A stretch of 64,000 nucleotides of DNA from an uncultured Fodinibius sp. Lineage in GTDB: Bacteria > Bacteroidota > Rhodothermia > Balneolales > Balneolaceae. The position numbers and the translations under genes are program-made. Position 1 is the stretch's first letter. Every line of letters starts with the position of its first letter. Below are positions 1-9,059 of this stretch, piece after piece. Location: positions 1-64,000 of the forward strand of contig CAJXMJ010000002.1 in NCBI GenBank assembly GCA_913056455.1. Reading direction: 5' to 3'. The notes under the pieces are model-generated. The model searched no databases. It worked only from the letters and a program-made list of their open reading frames with translations, and was not told the origin of the DNA.

Positions 1-78
1 GAGCAGCCTGCCGAAGTTAACAGCCCTGACTTTGGGACCGAAGCCGGCATGGACCCTATCGTTGATCGACCTGAATAG
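1..78 (+). CDS. C-terminal end of an unidentified protein (partial)
   Basis: Reading from base 1 gives 25 open codons (EQPAEVNSPDFGT, then more, ending VDRPE) followed by TAG at 76-78. The gene starts upstream of the window. The tail is acidic and proline-containing, with no motif. It lies 96 bases before the TPR-CHAT gene on the same strand, so the two could be co-transcribed, but nothing in the tail identifies it. Confidence 0.55.
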   Translation, partial: EQPAEVNSPDFGTEAGMDPIVDRPE

Positions 79-174
79 TTATGTATTAATATCATTAATT
101 AATTATGGATTTACGACCAAAATATAATAGCTTCAACTATCCCTAAGTAAAAATATCAGCCCAAACTTGGTGAT

Positions 175-3100
175 ATGTTCCTAACATTGTTAATTGGCCT
201 TTTGCAATTAAACGTTGCAGCTACTGACAGTAACTTGGTCGAGCAATCAAAATCGCAGGCCAATTACTATATTAATAATATTGAAAAGCACCATAATGTT
301 GAGGAAAATATTTGGGCCTTAACAATACTTACTACAGACCATCCCAAAGTCCGGAAGACAGTAGAGAAAAAAATCAGAGAGAATAATTACAACAACGAGG
401 CACTATATTTATTCCAGGATATAGAGTCCAAATATGCTGATCAGCTTGAAAAGATAGTTTTAAAAACTGGATCTAAAAAATTACTGGTCGACTTATTATT
501 AGTAACAGAGAGTGACAAAAAGAAAATTTATCAGAAATTTATATCAAAATTTAATATCGGCGAACAAAATAATGCTATCGACTATCAAGCATTATTCCAA
601 GCACTTTTAAATGGGGAGAATATCTCTGATGAAGTTCTAATTAATAAGTCGTTTAACCTTCCCCACCTTTTCTTATTATACCGAACTCATAATCAACTTA
701 GTGATACTTATATAAATACTTTATCCAGTAATTGGAGTTCAAAAATTGGCTCAGAGCAAACTCTTCTTACATCTCTTTATCTCGCCAGTTATCTAAGACT
801 TTTATATCTACAGTACAATTATAACCAAACAGCTAAACTATTTGATCAAATAATTGTAGATAAGTGGTTCCCTAATTCCAACCTTAGGCTCAGACTTTTT
901 AAGTATTTAGAGTATTCCATGTATCGACTGGGGTATTATGACCGAAGCCTTAAGATTGTACGTCAACAAACCTTACCTTTGGCAACCTATCTGACGAAGG
1001 AGCAGGAACGAATCAGGATCAAACAACTGCAAGGAGTTTATCTTTATAGCATAGGAAAAATTAAAGCAGCTGAACAAATATATAGTGACATATTATCGGA
1101 GATAGAAAAAAATGAAATAAATATATCACGCTCCTCCTTATATAATAATATAGCTCTTGCTTACCATAAGCTGGGCAAGTATAACAACTATTTAGATTTT
1201 CAATTCAAAGCTCTTTCTATTGCCGAGAATAAAAATAATTATGATCACCAACTAAATATTTTAAGAAATCTATTTGTTTATTATAGAGAATCAAATAATC
1301 CAGATGAAGCTATTAATTATTTAAGTAAGGCGGAAAAATTAGCGACGAAGCAAAACAAAAATAATGATCTAGGAACTATATATACTCTTTATGGATCATT
1401 TTACAGAAAATTCAAAAGTAATTTTCAAAAAGCACATTCATTTTATTTAAAAGCCACGTCTGTACTAAATTCAGAAAATAATAAGCGCCAGTATTTAAAA
1501 CTGTTAAATGAGATAGCTTTAACTTTTGAGGAACAAAAAAAATATGCCCAATCGTTAAAAAAGCACAATGAAATAATCTCATTGACAAACCAGGAAAAAG
1601 GAATAAGCTATATTGATGCACTTATCAACAAGGCACAAATTTATTTAAAGAAAAAAAACATAACTCAAGCCCAAGCCCTAATTGAGAAATTCAAATCCTT
1701 TGATCTAAACCAACTTGATTTTAATCAAATTGTTAAAGCAAAAAAGGTTGAGGCTGAATATCTCTATAAGACTGGCCAAAAAAACAAAGCAATTGATATT
1801 CTCAAACCTACCTTAAATCAAATTGTTGTACGAGCCCAAAGCAGTGCCGATCTTAAATCCGGGTTTTGGCATGTAGAGGATGAATATCTCGATGCCTTTG
1901 AACTGGCAACATCTATTTATATGGATACGGGTCAACCCGGCAAGGCCATTGAAAAATTGGATCAGCTCAAAACCATTAATGATGCCTCACTCTATCAAAA
2001 TCCATTGGTTAAGTCGAGCTTGCTAAACGAATCGGAATTAACAGAATATAAGCAGATCACAAATCAGCTTGATGTCGTTCGCAAAAAACTTCTAACTGCA
2101 CCTGAGGACGAGAAGTTTGGGATCCGGCAGCAAATCAATCAGTTAAATACCAAAAAGCGAAAATATGATCGCAAGCTGAGTAAGAATATCGACCTGGACC
2201 CTACCTCCATTCGCCAAATTCAAAACAAACTGTCAGCCCGGGAGCTCTTGCTGCATATAACTGAACTAAAAGATACATACTACATCGCAAAAATATCTCG
2301 TACTGATATTGATCTTAAGACGATTAAACTGGATGAAAATATGAGAAATCTGTTTAGCACTGCTGCTCAACAGATTGCAACACACGAGACAAATCTCGAC
2401 TCTCTTTATACGATTTCCCAATTGCTCGAACTAAAAGAAATTCCCGATTACGTTAATAAAATCACGCTTGTTCCCGACAGCTATTTCTATCAGCTTCCAT
2501 TAGATATACTGCCCTTAAAGAAACCTGCTAAAAGCTATAGCTACGGGGAAGCCACGTATGCCATAGAAAAGTTCAAGACGCAATACTTAACTACCCTCGA
2601 AGAGTTCAAAACTCCTAATCCCCCCTCATCGACTTCTAAGGAGAAGATGAATTACGTTGGATACGGGGTATCCAATTTTGACAATTACTCCAACCAATCA
2701 TTGGTACCGTTACCTTATGCTCAATCCGAGGTCATCAAAATTGCAGAAAACCTTACTAATCTTTCGCGGGTTGAAACCTACACCAATGAGCAATCAACCA
2801 AATCCACCTTTAAGCAAACAGCTCCACACTCTCGAGTTATCCATTTAGCCACGCATAGTGAAGTCTCAGAACGTGACCCGATGTTTTCCACTGTCTATTT
2901 TAATAAAGCCACGACCGACAGCGACAGCACTTTTGACGATCGGTTTTTTGCTTATGAATTATTTGAGCTTGATCTCAGCAATGAAATGGTAATGCTTAAT
3001 TCATGCGAATCGGGATCGGGATCATACATTCAGGGGACCGGGGTAATGGGTATCAGCCGGGCATTACGATATGCCGGCGCCGAATCATTAATACTCAATT

Positions 3101-3396
3101 TATGGTCGGTAAATGATATGCTTGCCTCCGAATTTGCTGTTCAATTTTACTCAAACTTAAATAAAGGAAAATCAAAGGCTGAAGCGTTGAGAGCTGCAAA
3201 AAAACACTTCTTGAACACCAACAATGCGGATCCTCATTTCTGGGGACCCTATATGTTAATTGGGAATACGGATCCAATTGTTGAACCCCAACAAAATAAA
3301 AACATGGCAATGGCCGGAACATTTATATTCTATTTCTTGCTCATGGTTGGACTCTCCTATCTTAGCCAGCGAGGAATCATTTTTTCGAAACAATAA
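175..3396 (+). CDS. Exported TPR-CHAT protein (caspase-like peptidase domain)
   Basis: The protein has 1073 residues. A short hydrophobic start (MFLTLLIGLLQLNVAA) looks like a signal peptide. Residues about 200-610 are helical repeats of TPR type. The C-terminal third is a CHAT domain, related to caspases and separase. The candidate catalytic His is His894 in HLATH, and the candidate nucleophile is Cys944 in LNSCESGSG, followed by GTGVMGISRALRYAGA, a hallmark CHAT stretch. A hydrophobic segment at about 1044-1062, followed by basic residues, looks like a C-terminal membrane anchor. That topology would place TPR and CHAT outside the inner membrane. CHAT domains are proteases or protease-like domains; TPRs usually bind partners. 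The substrate is unknown. The convergent gene at 3552 also carries TPRs and a membrane segment, and such pairs recur near sigma factors in this group of bacteria. No sigma factor is visible here. Confidence 0.85.
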   Translation: MFLTLLIGLLQLNVAATDSNLVEQSKSQANYYINNIEKHHNVEENIWALTILTTDHPKVRKTVEKKIRENNYNNEALYLFQDIESKYADQLEKIVLKTGSKKLLVDLLLVTESDKKKIYQKFISKFNIGEQNNAIDYQALFQALLNGENISDEVLINKSFNLPHLFLLYRTHNQLSDTYINTLSSNWSSKIGSEQTLLTSLYLASYLRLLYLQYNYNQTAKLFDQIIVDKWFPNSNLRLRLFKYLEYSMYRLGYYDRSLKIVRQQTLPLATYLTKEQERIRIKQLQGVYLYSIGKIKAAEQIYSDILSEIEKNEINISRSSLYNNIALAYHKLGKYNNYLDFQFKALSIAENKNNYDHQLNILRNLFVYYRESNNPDEAINYLSKAEKLATKQNKNNDLGTIYTLYGSFYRKFKSNFQKAHSFYLKATSVLNSENNKRQYLKLLNEIALTFEEQKKYAQSLKKHNEIISLTNQEKGISYIDALINKAQIYLKKKNITQAQALIEKFKSFDLNQLDFNQIVKAKKVEAEYLYKTGQKNKAIDILKPTLNQIVVRAQSSADLKSGFWHVEDEYLDAFELATSIYMDTGQPGKAIEKLDQLKTINDASLYQNPLVKSSLLNESELTEYKQITNQLDVVRKKLLTAPEDEKFGIRQQINQLNTKKRKYDRKLSKNIDLDPTSIRQIQNKLSARELLLHITELKDTYYIAKISRTDIDLKTIKLDENMRNLFSTAAQQIATHETNLDSLYTISQLLELKEIPDYVNKITLVPDSYFYQLPLDILPLKKPAKSYSYGEATYAIEKFKTQYLTTLEEFKTPNPPSSTSKEKMNYVGYGVSNFDNYSNQSLVPLPYAQSEVIKIAENLTNLSRVETYTNEQSTKSTFKQTAPHSRVIHLATHSEVSERDPMFSTVYFNKATTDSDSTFDDRFFAYELFELDLSNEMVMLNSCESGSGSYIQGTGVMGISRALRYAGAESLILNLWSVNDMLASEFAVQFYSNLNKGKSKAEALRAAKKHFLNTNNADPHFWGPYMLIGNTDPIVEPQQNKNMAMAGTFIFYFLLMVGLSYLSQRGIIFSKQ

Positions 3397-3551
3397 TCAG
3401 GTTGCGTACAGGTAATAGTTTTTAAAAAAAAGACGGAAAAGCACTCTCTCAAGATAGAAAAGAAGTGGTCATTCACCCATAGATAGTAGTGATGAATAAC
3501 TATCTTATCCTTGTACATGTTCCTAATATTAAGCAGTACAGCGATTTCCGA

Positions 3552-4286
3552 TCAATCGGATAATGCATTTAGGTAACTTTGAGCAACTCGGCGATATGCT
3601 CCGTTTAGCTCATATGCCTTTTCAATATTCGTTCTGGCATCAACCAGTTGATCCAAATGGAAATAAGCATTACCAATATACCAATATGCCTTCTCTAACA
3701 TAAGTACATCGACACTGTCTTGGTGAGCTACAACTTCTTCGTAATGCTCAATAGCCTTATCATAATTCCCATTATTGTAGTAAAGAGAACCTAAATTAAG
3801 ACTTAGTTCGGCGACCCATGCCGGTTCTGTCGCATTCTCAAGCTCAGACTGCAACAATGATATCGCTTCATTTTCACGTCCGGTATTCGCAAGCTTAATC
3901 GCATTCCGTATCACCTCTTTATCAGAAGAAGTAGCAGAAACGGCCCCATCACCGGAACGATAATAATCAAGCTCTATACTTGATACAGGTTCCACCGAAG
4001 ATTGCTGTTGGGTGGAGATATTCATCACACCCACTACTGCAATAAGCAGTGCAATTGCCGCAGCTGCTGCATAATACCAGTACTGCTTCTTATCTGTACT
4101 TTTTTGCTCCTCTCTTTTCTGCTCAATGACGGCTTTGAGATTCGCTACACTTTTGAGATAATCCAAGTGATAACCATCCTGAATTAGCTCAGCCCATAAT
4201 TCATCAACTTCCTGAGCGGAAAGCTGACCATTTACATACTGGTCAATTTTCTCTTCCAGCTCTTTCTTGTTAAAACTCTCGATCAT
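3552..4286 (-). CDS. Single-pass membrane protein with periplasmic TPRs (anti-sigma-like layout)
   Basis: I chose the ATG at 4286 (MIESFNKKELEEKIDQYV), giving 244 residues. The open frame extends 10 codons further up to a GTG, but an AGGA stretch sits just before the ATG. Residues 1-75 are charged and helical and probably cytoplasmic. A hydrophobic segment (YYAAAAAIALLIAVVGVM) spans the membrane at about 72-90. The rest holds TPR-like helices, for example the stretch with SLNLGSLYYNNGNYDKAIEHYEEV. A short cytoplasmic helical domain, one membrane pass and periplasmic TPRs resemble anti-sigma-type proteins found with TPR-CHAT genes. Anti-sigma activity is inference only, because no cognate sigma factor is in view. 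It converges on the CHAT gene with about 150 bases between the stops. Confidence 0.7.
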   Translation of the reverse strand: MIESFNKKELEEKIDQYVNGQLSAQEVDELWAELIQDGYHLDYLKSVANLKAVIEQKREEQKSTDKKQYWYYAAAAAIALLIAVVGVMNISTQQQSSVEPVSSIELDYYRSGDGAVSATSSDKEVIRNAIKLANTGRENEAISLLQSELENATEPAWVAELSLNLGSLYYNNGNYDKAIEHYEEVVAHQDSVDVLMLEKAYWYIGNAYFHLDQLVDARTNIEKAYELNGAYRRVAQSYLNALSD

Positions 4287-4634
4287 AATTTTTTTCCTAA
4301 AAATTAACACGCACACTCAATGCATTTACGTGTATAATAATGTTAATAAACCTCATTCATTTATTTCTTTTTGTTCATAATACAAGAGTAACCTGATACC
4401 TATTTGTTACAAAGTTTTCACCCCGAATTACTCTATTCAAATAACGAGTTGCTATAAATAGCTTTAAACGTAATTATTGTGTACTTATCCTGCAAAGATT
4501 AAGAAAAACTAATACCCCAACCAGAATATATTCTCCTAGGATTAATACACTTTATCGAAAGGGTATCGCATTCCTTTTTTCAATAAAGTAAAGTACTATT
4601 AAACTTCTATCTTATTATTACTCACACTAAACCT
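4287..4634. other. Divergent intergenic region, no gene seen
   Basis: This is 348 bases of AT-rich DNA between the divergent starts of the membrane TPR protein and the GH3 enzyme. All frames are broken by frequent stops. It must hold the promoters of both genes, but I could not pick out a convincing sigma-type motif on either strand. Confidence 0.5.
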
Positions 4635-5777
4635 ATGCTATCAGATAAAATCACTGGTATGATTCGTATATTACTAATTACTCTTCTCCCCCTGCTAATC
4701 ATAAATACTTCCTACAGTCAATCTTCATCAACTGAAAAAAATATATCCCTGGATGAAAAAATCGGGCAGATGCTTTTAGTAGGATTCCGGGGAACAGCAC
4801 TATCTGACACCAATCATATTGTGCGTGATATAAAAAAGTATCACCTGGGGGGTGTTATCCTATTCGACTATGACGTTCCTTCAAAATCATCGGAACGCAA
4901 CATACAGTCACCCAATCAATTAAAAACGCTTATTAGGGATCTTAAGAGTTTATCTGACATCCCACTTATTGTTTCTATCGACCAAGAAGGCGGCAAGGTA
5001 GCCCGTCTAAAACCATCGATGGGGTTTCCCGATATCAAGTCGGCAGAATATCTTGGAAAAGTAGATAACGTTGACAGCACCAGGTTCTATGCGCAAAAAA
5101 TAGGACGGTCATTAGAAAATCTTGGAATAAACATGAATTTTGCTCCCGTTGTTGATCTTAATGCCAACCCCGATAATCCTGTGATTGGCACCTTGGAGCG
5201 CAGCTTTTCTTCCAATCCCCAAAAAGTGGCAAAACATGCTTCAATCTACATTAAAACACTCAATAAATATGGCGTCTGGTCGGTACTAAAGCATTTTCCC
5301 GGACACGGAAGCTCAAAAAAGGATTCTCATTTAGGCGTAGTCGACGTTACCGACACTTGGTCTAAGAGCGAGTTAATCCCCTATCGCAAGCTTATTACCA
5401 AAGATCTGGGAGATGCCATTATGACCGCACATATTTTTAATCGGAATATTGACCCCGATTATCCCGCCACCCTTTCCAAACCTACTATTACCGGGTTACT
5501 GAGAAATCAATTAAACTACCAGGGAGTAGTCATTTCTGATGATCTCATGATGGGAGCTATTCGCCAAGAATACGGTCTTAAAACTACCATCAACAAAGCT
5601 ATTAATGCAGGCGTGGATATCTTGGTATTTGCTAACAACTCTATTTATGATCCTGAAATTGTTCCTAAAGCCTATAAAATTATCCACGAGCTCATAGATC
5701 AGGGAAAAATCAATCGCAAACAGATCAACCAATCTTACGAGCGGATAATCAATTTAAAAAGCCCGAATGAAAAATAA
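4635..5777 (+). CDS. Glycoside hydrolase family 3 beta-N-acetylhexosaminidase (NagZ-type), exported
   Basis: The protein has 380 residues, the size of a single-domain NagZ-type GH3 enzyme. A signal peptide (IRILLITLLPLLIINTSYSQ) suggests export. The family motif KHFPGHG lies at 219-225, followed by Asp230-Ser-His232, the Asp/His general acid-base dyad of NagZ enzymes. The nucleophile aspartate is in SDD at 301-303 (Asp302 by alignment to the family). These enzymes remove terminal N-acetylglucosamine from muropeptides, so the likely role is peptidoglycan turnover outside the cytoplasm. Translation may start at Met1 or Met9; both leave a signal peptide. A DinB-fold gene follows after 5 bases, so the two are probably co-transcribed. 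Confidence 0.9.
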   Translation: MLSDKITGMIRILLITLLPLLIINTSYSQSSSTEKNISLDEKIGQMLLVGFRGTALSDTNHIVRDIKKYHLGGVILFDYDVPSKSSERNIQSPNQLKTLIRDLKSLSDIPLIVSIDQEGGKVARLKPSMGFPDIKSAEYLGKVDNVDSTRFYAQKIGRSLENLGINMNFAPVVDLNANPDNPVIGTLERSFSSNPQKVAKHASIYIKTLNKYGVWSVLKHFPGHGSSKKDSHLGVVDVTDTWSKSELIPYRKLITKDLGDAIMTAHIFNRNIDPDYPATLSKPTITGLLRNQLNYQGVVISDDLMMGAIRQEYGLKTTINKAINAGVDILVFANNSIYDPEIVPKAYKIIHELIDQGKINRKQINQSYERIINLKSPNEK

Positions 5778-5782
5778 CCATT

Positions 5783-6367
5783 ATGGAAAAGTACACCTAT
5801 CAATGGTTCATCCAACAGTTTCAGAGAACCAAGGATAATGCCGAAGATTTTATCCTATCAGTTGACGAAAGACTCTTTCTAAAAGCACCTACAGAAAAGC
5901 AGTGGAGCATTGCAGAATGTTACAGTCACCTGATAAATTACGGGGATCTATATTTTGATAATATTACTTCAGCCATATCGAAAAATGCTGATACAGCAGC
6001 TTCTCTCAACAGCCCTTTTCCACCCCGCTGGTTAGCTCAGAAAATTATCTCATTTTTTGAGCCGCCTTACAAAATGAAGTTGAAAACGATTAGCGCAATG
6101 AAACCTGTTGACACCTCGGAATATAATAGGATGGAACTACTCGATGAATACTTAAATTTGCAAGATCGTCTAATCGGGCAACTTGAAGATGCTCACCAAA
6201 ACAATGTTCACCTCGGCCAATCAAAAGTTACCCATCCCATTTTTTCAATAATCACAATGACGATGGCGGAATGCTTTCTCCTGCTTGAAGCACATCAGCG
6301 CCGGCATCAGTGGCAGGCAGAACAAACACTGCAAATACTAAAAGAGCATCAATCACAAGAAAGTTAA
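5783..6367 (+). CDS. DinB superfamily protein
   Basis: The protein has 194 residues, predicted to form a four-helix DinB/YfiT-like fold. Metal-ligand type histidines are present: one in the first helix pair (AECYSHLINYGDLYFD) and two near the C-terminus (EAHQRRHQWQAEQ), the spacing seen in DinB_2 proteins. Members of this superfamily include metal-dependent hydrolases and thiol transferases, but many have no known reaction, so no substrate is proposed. It starts 5 bases after the GH3 enzyme and is probably translated from the same message. Confidence 0.8.
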   Translation: MEKYTYQWFIQQFQRTKDNAEDFILSVDERLFLKAPTEKQWSIAECYSHLINYGDLYFDNITSAISKNADTAASLNSPFPPRWLAQKIISFFEPPYKMKLKTISAMKPVDTSEYNRMELLDEYLNLQDRLIGQLEDAHQNNVHLGQSKVTHPIFSIITMTMAECFLLLEAHQRRHQWQAEQTLQILKEHQSQES

Positions 6368-6520
6368 AACGTTATCCCTTTCATTTCTGCCCCCTCCTAA
6401 TTGGGCATAACACTACGTCCTCACTATCTATTAATAATATTTGTTCTCATAAATCGAAGAAACCTATATACACATAGATGTTGTTGAATTTATTAGTATA
6501 GAAAAGGAGACTGTAAATAG

Positions 6521-6909
6521 AAGAGTTTTGAGTCACTGATATCTATCCTGGATAATATAGATCACCAGCCCAAAAAACCTAATCGGTTTCCTAAAGAAAC
6601 GGGATTTTCATCACAAATAGGTGAACATTTTGTAAAACCTCTTTTGCTTGATCAATAAATCATAAACCGACCGGCCGCTACGTTCTTTATACGTATAAAG
6701 GTAATAAACTTTAATGATATTGGAATTTTTTCGGATGATATTCGCGTTATAGACCGGTCCATGAGATCAAGCACAAATCATATTATTGCTGTAGTACTGG
6801 AAGGCAAAATAACCCTCCGCAAACTAATTAAAGCTATAACTCTATTTATGTAGCAAGAGGTGACTGTTCAACGAACAATCAAAAATTACGAGTAACCCGG
6901 ATTTTTTAA
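6521..6909 (+). pseudogene. Decayed umuD/LexA-type (S24 peptidase) gene
   Basis: The frame running from 6521 to the stop at 6851-6853 reads like a UmuD protein. It has RFPKETGFSSQIGEHF (compare the GFPSPAADY region), RPAATFFIRI (compare HPSATYFVKA), then FSDDIRVIDRSM and AVVLEGKITLRKL (compare GEFTVKKL). It is interrupted by an in-frame TAA at 6656-6658. Where UmuD has GDSM with the catalytic serine, this frame reads VINF. The catalytic lysine position reads Arg (TLRKL). No ATG survives, though AAGGAGA remains just upstream at 6504-6510. After the stop at 6853 another frame (SIYVARGDCSTNNQKLRVTRIF, read in pieces, ending 6909) may be the frameshifted tail. There is no umuC beside it. UmuD proteins cleave themselves in the SOS response; this copy cannot. 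Confidence 0.7.
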
Positions 6910-6952
6910 TCTGGGACATAGTAACAGATGTCATCCATAAATATATTTGACC

Positions 6953-7657
6953 ATGAACACCTTTAATCCCGAAACATTTGAGACCAAATTTGCCATTTCT
7001 GATATCGCCACGGATCTATATATACAGGGTGATGGGCAGTTCTTAATCAAAGACATTGCCAAAAAGATAGATATTACCCCAGCCGAAGTTTTTAACTATT
7101 TCCCCAACAAAAAGTCGATTCTTGAATTTTATTATGCCTCGCTGATCATCCGGTATGAGATGATGATTGACGAAATCGATGACTTCGATTCTTATACCCT
7201 AAGCGAAAAGCTATCCAATTTTGCGTTTACCACTTTTGATATGCTCCAGGAAAAAGAAACCTTTGTAGAAGCAACACTCTCCGACAATATTCTCAACAGT
7301 TTTACCAAAACGGATTTTGAAAAAGAAATCGAGCGGCTTATCAAAAAGTTTCTCGAAAATGACGATCACATAGCAATCTCCTCTACTCTGGTATTGAACT
7401 CCTATTCGTACACTTTTCTGCGCAGACAATATCTTGAACTCCTCCGATTCTGGTTGAATGATTCCAGCGAGAATAAGGAACTTACTATGGAGCTCACCGA
7501 TAAGGCTACGGCCGTATTTCAAGAACTAATGTATAATCCTGTACTCGATAAAAGTTTTGATCTGGTTAAGTTTTTGAATGCCAACAGAAAAGCTTTTCTC
7601 AATAATATTCCCATTGTAAAACAGTTCTGTTCAAAAATAGAAAACGAAAATTTATGA
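6953..7657 (+). CDS. TetR-family transcriptional regulator
   Basis: The protein has 234 residues from the ATG at 6953; a TTG two codons earlier is less likely. The N-terminal 60 residues are a TetR-type helix-turn-helix, with IKDIAKKIDITPAEVFNYFP and then NKKSILEFYY, which is the recognition-helix pattern of this family. The remainder is an all-helical ligand-binding or dimer domain without recognisable signature. It overlaps the next gene by 4 bases (ATGA at 7654-7657), so it is translationally coupled to the ABC1 kinase-like gene and may control that operon. The ligand is unknown. The decayed umuD gene sits immediately upstream. Confidence 0.8.
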   Translation: MNTFNPETFETKFAISDIATDLYIQGDGQFLIKDIAKKIDITPAEVFNYFPNKKSILEFYYASLIIRYEMMIDEIDDFDSYTLSEKLSNFAFTTFDMLQEKETFVEATLSDNILNSFTKTDFEKEIERLIKKFLENDDHIAISSTLVLNSYSYTFLRRQYLELLRFWLNDSSENKELTMELTDKATAVFQELMYNPVLDKSFDLVKFLNANRKAFLNNIPIVKQFCSKIENENL

Positions 7658-8985
7658 GTAATGAATTTCCATCCTCCAAACTTGAGCGCGGTAAAATATT
7701 TGCAAAAACCGGACTCAAAGTTGGGACAAATTATGCCAAGCGATACCTCAAAAAGTCAGTCGGCAAAAAAGAATCCGAGCAAGAAGGCAAGCAATTTCAT
7801 ACCCAGAATGCTCGAGAGGTATTTAACGAATTTACAAAACTCCGCGGCACAGCACTAAAGATTGCCCAATCCCTTAGCATGGACGATGGAATGTTACCCG
7901 AAGAGTTTGCTGAAGTAATGAGCGAATCGCAGTATAGCGTTCCTCCCATCAACAAAGCCTTAGCCCGCTCAATCATCAAAAAGGAGCTTGGGGATTATCC
8001 CGAAAACCTATTTTCGGATTTTAATACTGATGCCATCGCTGCCGCATCCATTGGACAAGTGCACGAAGCCAGACTTAAAAATGGACAAAAAGTTGCGGTT
8101 AAGATTCAATATCCCAATGTGAAAAATACCATCCACTCGGATATGTCGATGGCAAAAACACTGATGAAGAGGATCGTTAGCGGCAACGGAAATTTTGATG
8201 AATATTTTGATGAAATTGAGGCTACGTTGATGGAAGAAACGGATTACCATCAGGAAGCAGAGTATCTCAAATATTTTAACAAGCGTTTTTCTCAGGGTGA
8301 TATTGTTACCCCAAAATATGTGCAAGAACTATCTACCGATAAAGTGCTAACAATGTCCTTTATTGAGGGTCAACATTTGAAAGAATTTTTAGCCTCAAAC
8401 CCCTCCCAGGAAGAGCGGAATCACTTTGGGCAATTGCTATGGGATTTCTTTCATAACCAAGTTGAGCAACGAAATTTCATCCATGCCGACACGCACCCGG
8501 GCAACTTTTTCTTTCGCGATGATGGGAAACTGGGCGTAATTGATTTTGGGTGTGTGAAAAAATTCTCTGAGGAGTTTACACACAACTACATGCAGCTATT
8601 GCCCAAGCATTTAAAGCAAAACGAAGAAGAAATTCGGGACCTTTATTTAAAGCTGGATATCATTAAAGAAAATCCCAAAAATCCCAAAGCTGAAGAAGAG
8701 TTTTTCCAATTCTGCAAGGCGTATGGAGATACTTTTGCCAAACCATACATGGGAGACGAATTCAATTTTGGTAATCCGGAATTTAAGGAAGAAATAAACC
8801 GCTATGCTCGCGAACTACCCATCCAAAACGAGCCTCGAGGCGATAAAAACTTTATCTATAGTACCAAAGTCCATATGGGGCTTTACAGTATGTTGATGAA
8901 ACTAAAAGCCCAAATTGATACCGAACGCAGCAAAAGGCTTACCCGCAATATGGTTGATACCATGAGTCAAGAGAAACTAAGTTAG
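7654..8985 (+). CDS. ABC1/ADCK/UbiB-family atypical kinase
   Basis: The protein has 443 residues with the family hallmarks in order: the KxAQ-type N-terminal motif (LKIAQSLS), the alanine-rich nucleotide loop (AAASIGQVHEA), the ATP-binding lysine (VAVKIQYP), the ExD-containing stretch (EETDYHQEAEYL), the catalytic loop (HADTHPGNFFF) and the metal-binding VIDFG. All key residues are present, so it should bind nucleotide. UbiB relatives act in isoprenoid-lipid biology and coenzyme Q synthesis, more often as ATPases than as protein kinases. Coupling to a TetR regulator by a 4-base overlap suggests that it is made in response to a small-molecule signal. The substrate cannot be read from sequence. 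Confidence 0.88.
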   Translation: MSNEFPSSKLERGKIFAKTGLKVGTNYAKRYLKKSVGKKESEQEGKQFHTQNAREVFNEFTKLRGTALKIAQSLSMDDGMLPEEFAEVMSESQYSVPPINKALARSIIKKELGDYPENLFSDFNTDAIAAASIGQVHEARLKNGQKVAVKIQYPNVKNTIHSDMSMAKTLMKRIVSGNGNFDEYFDEIEATLMEETDYHQEAEYLKYFNKRFSQGDIVTPKYVQELSTDKVLTMSFIEGQHLKEFLASNPSQEERNHFGQLLWDFFHNQVEQRNFIHADTHPGNFFFRDDGKLGVIDFGCVKKFSEEFTHNYMQLLPKHLKQNEEEIRDLYLKLDIIKENPKNPKAEEEFFQFCKAYGDTFAKPYMGDEFNFGNPEFKEEINRYARELPIQNEPRGDKNFIYSTKVHMGLYSMLMKLKAQIDTERSKRLTRNMVDTMSQEKLS

Positions 8986-9002
8986 ATGCCTCTCCGGAGA
9001 AT

Positions 9003-9031
9003 AAAAAAGCCTGCGGTTTAAACCGCAGGCT
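9003..9031 (-). terminator. Intrinsic terminator of the hflKC operon
   Basis: A perfect inverted repeat (AGCCTGCGG facing CCGCAGGCT, 9008-9031) is followed on the minus strand by a run of T. It lies about 30 bases past the hflC stop. The plus strand has no T run after it, so it serves the leftward operon best. Confidence 0.85.
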
Positions 9032-9059
9032 CATCTATTAAATGTAAGGAATGTTACTT

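Noticed and set aside
3490-3520. AGATAGT/ACTATCT inverted repeat between the CHAT and TPR genes, a possible terminator.
   Set aside because: The stem is AT-rich and weak with a long loop and no T run on either side.
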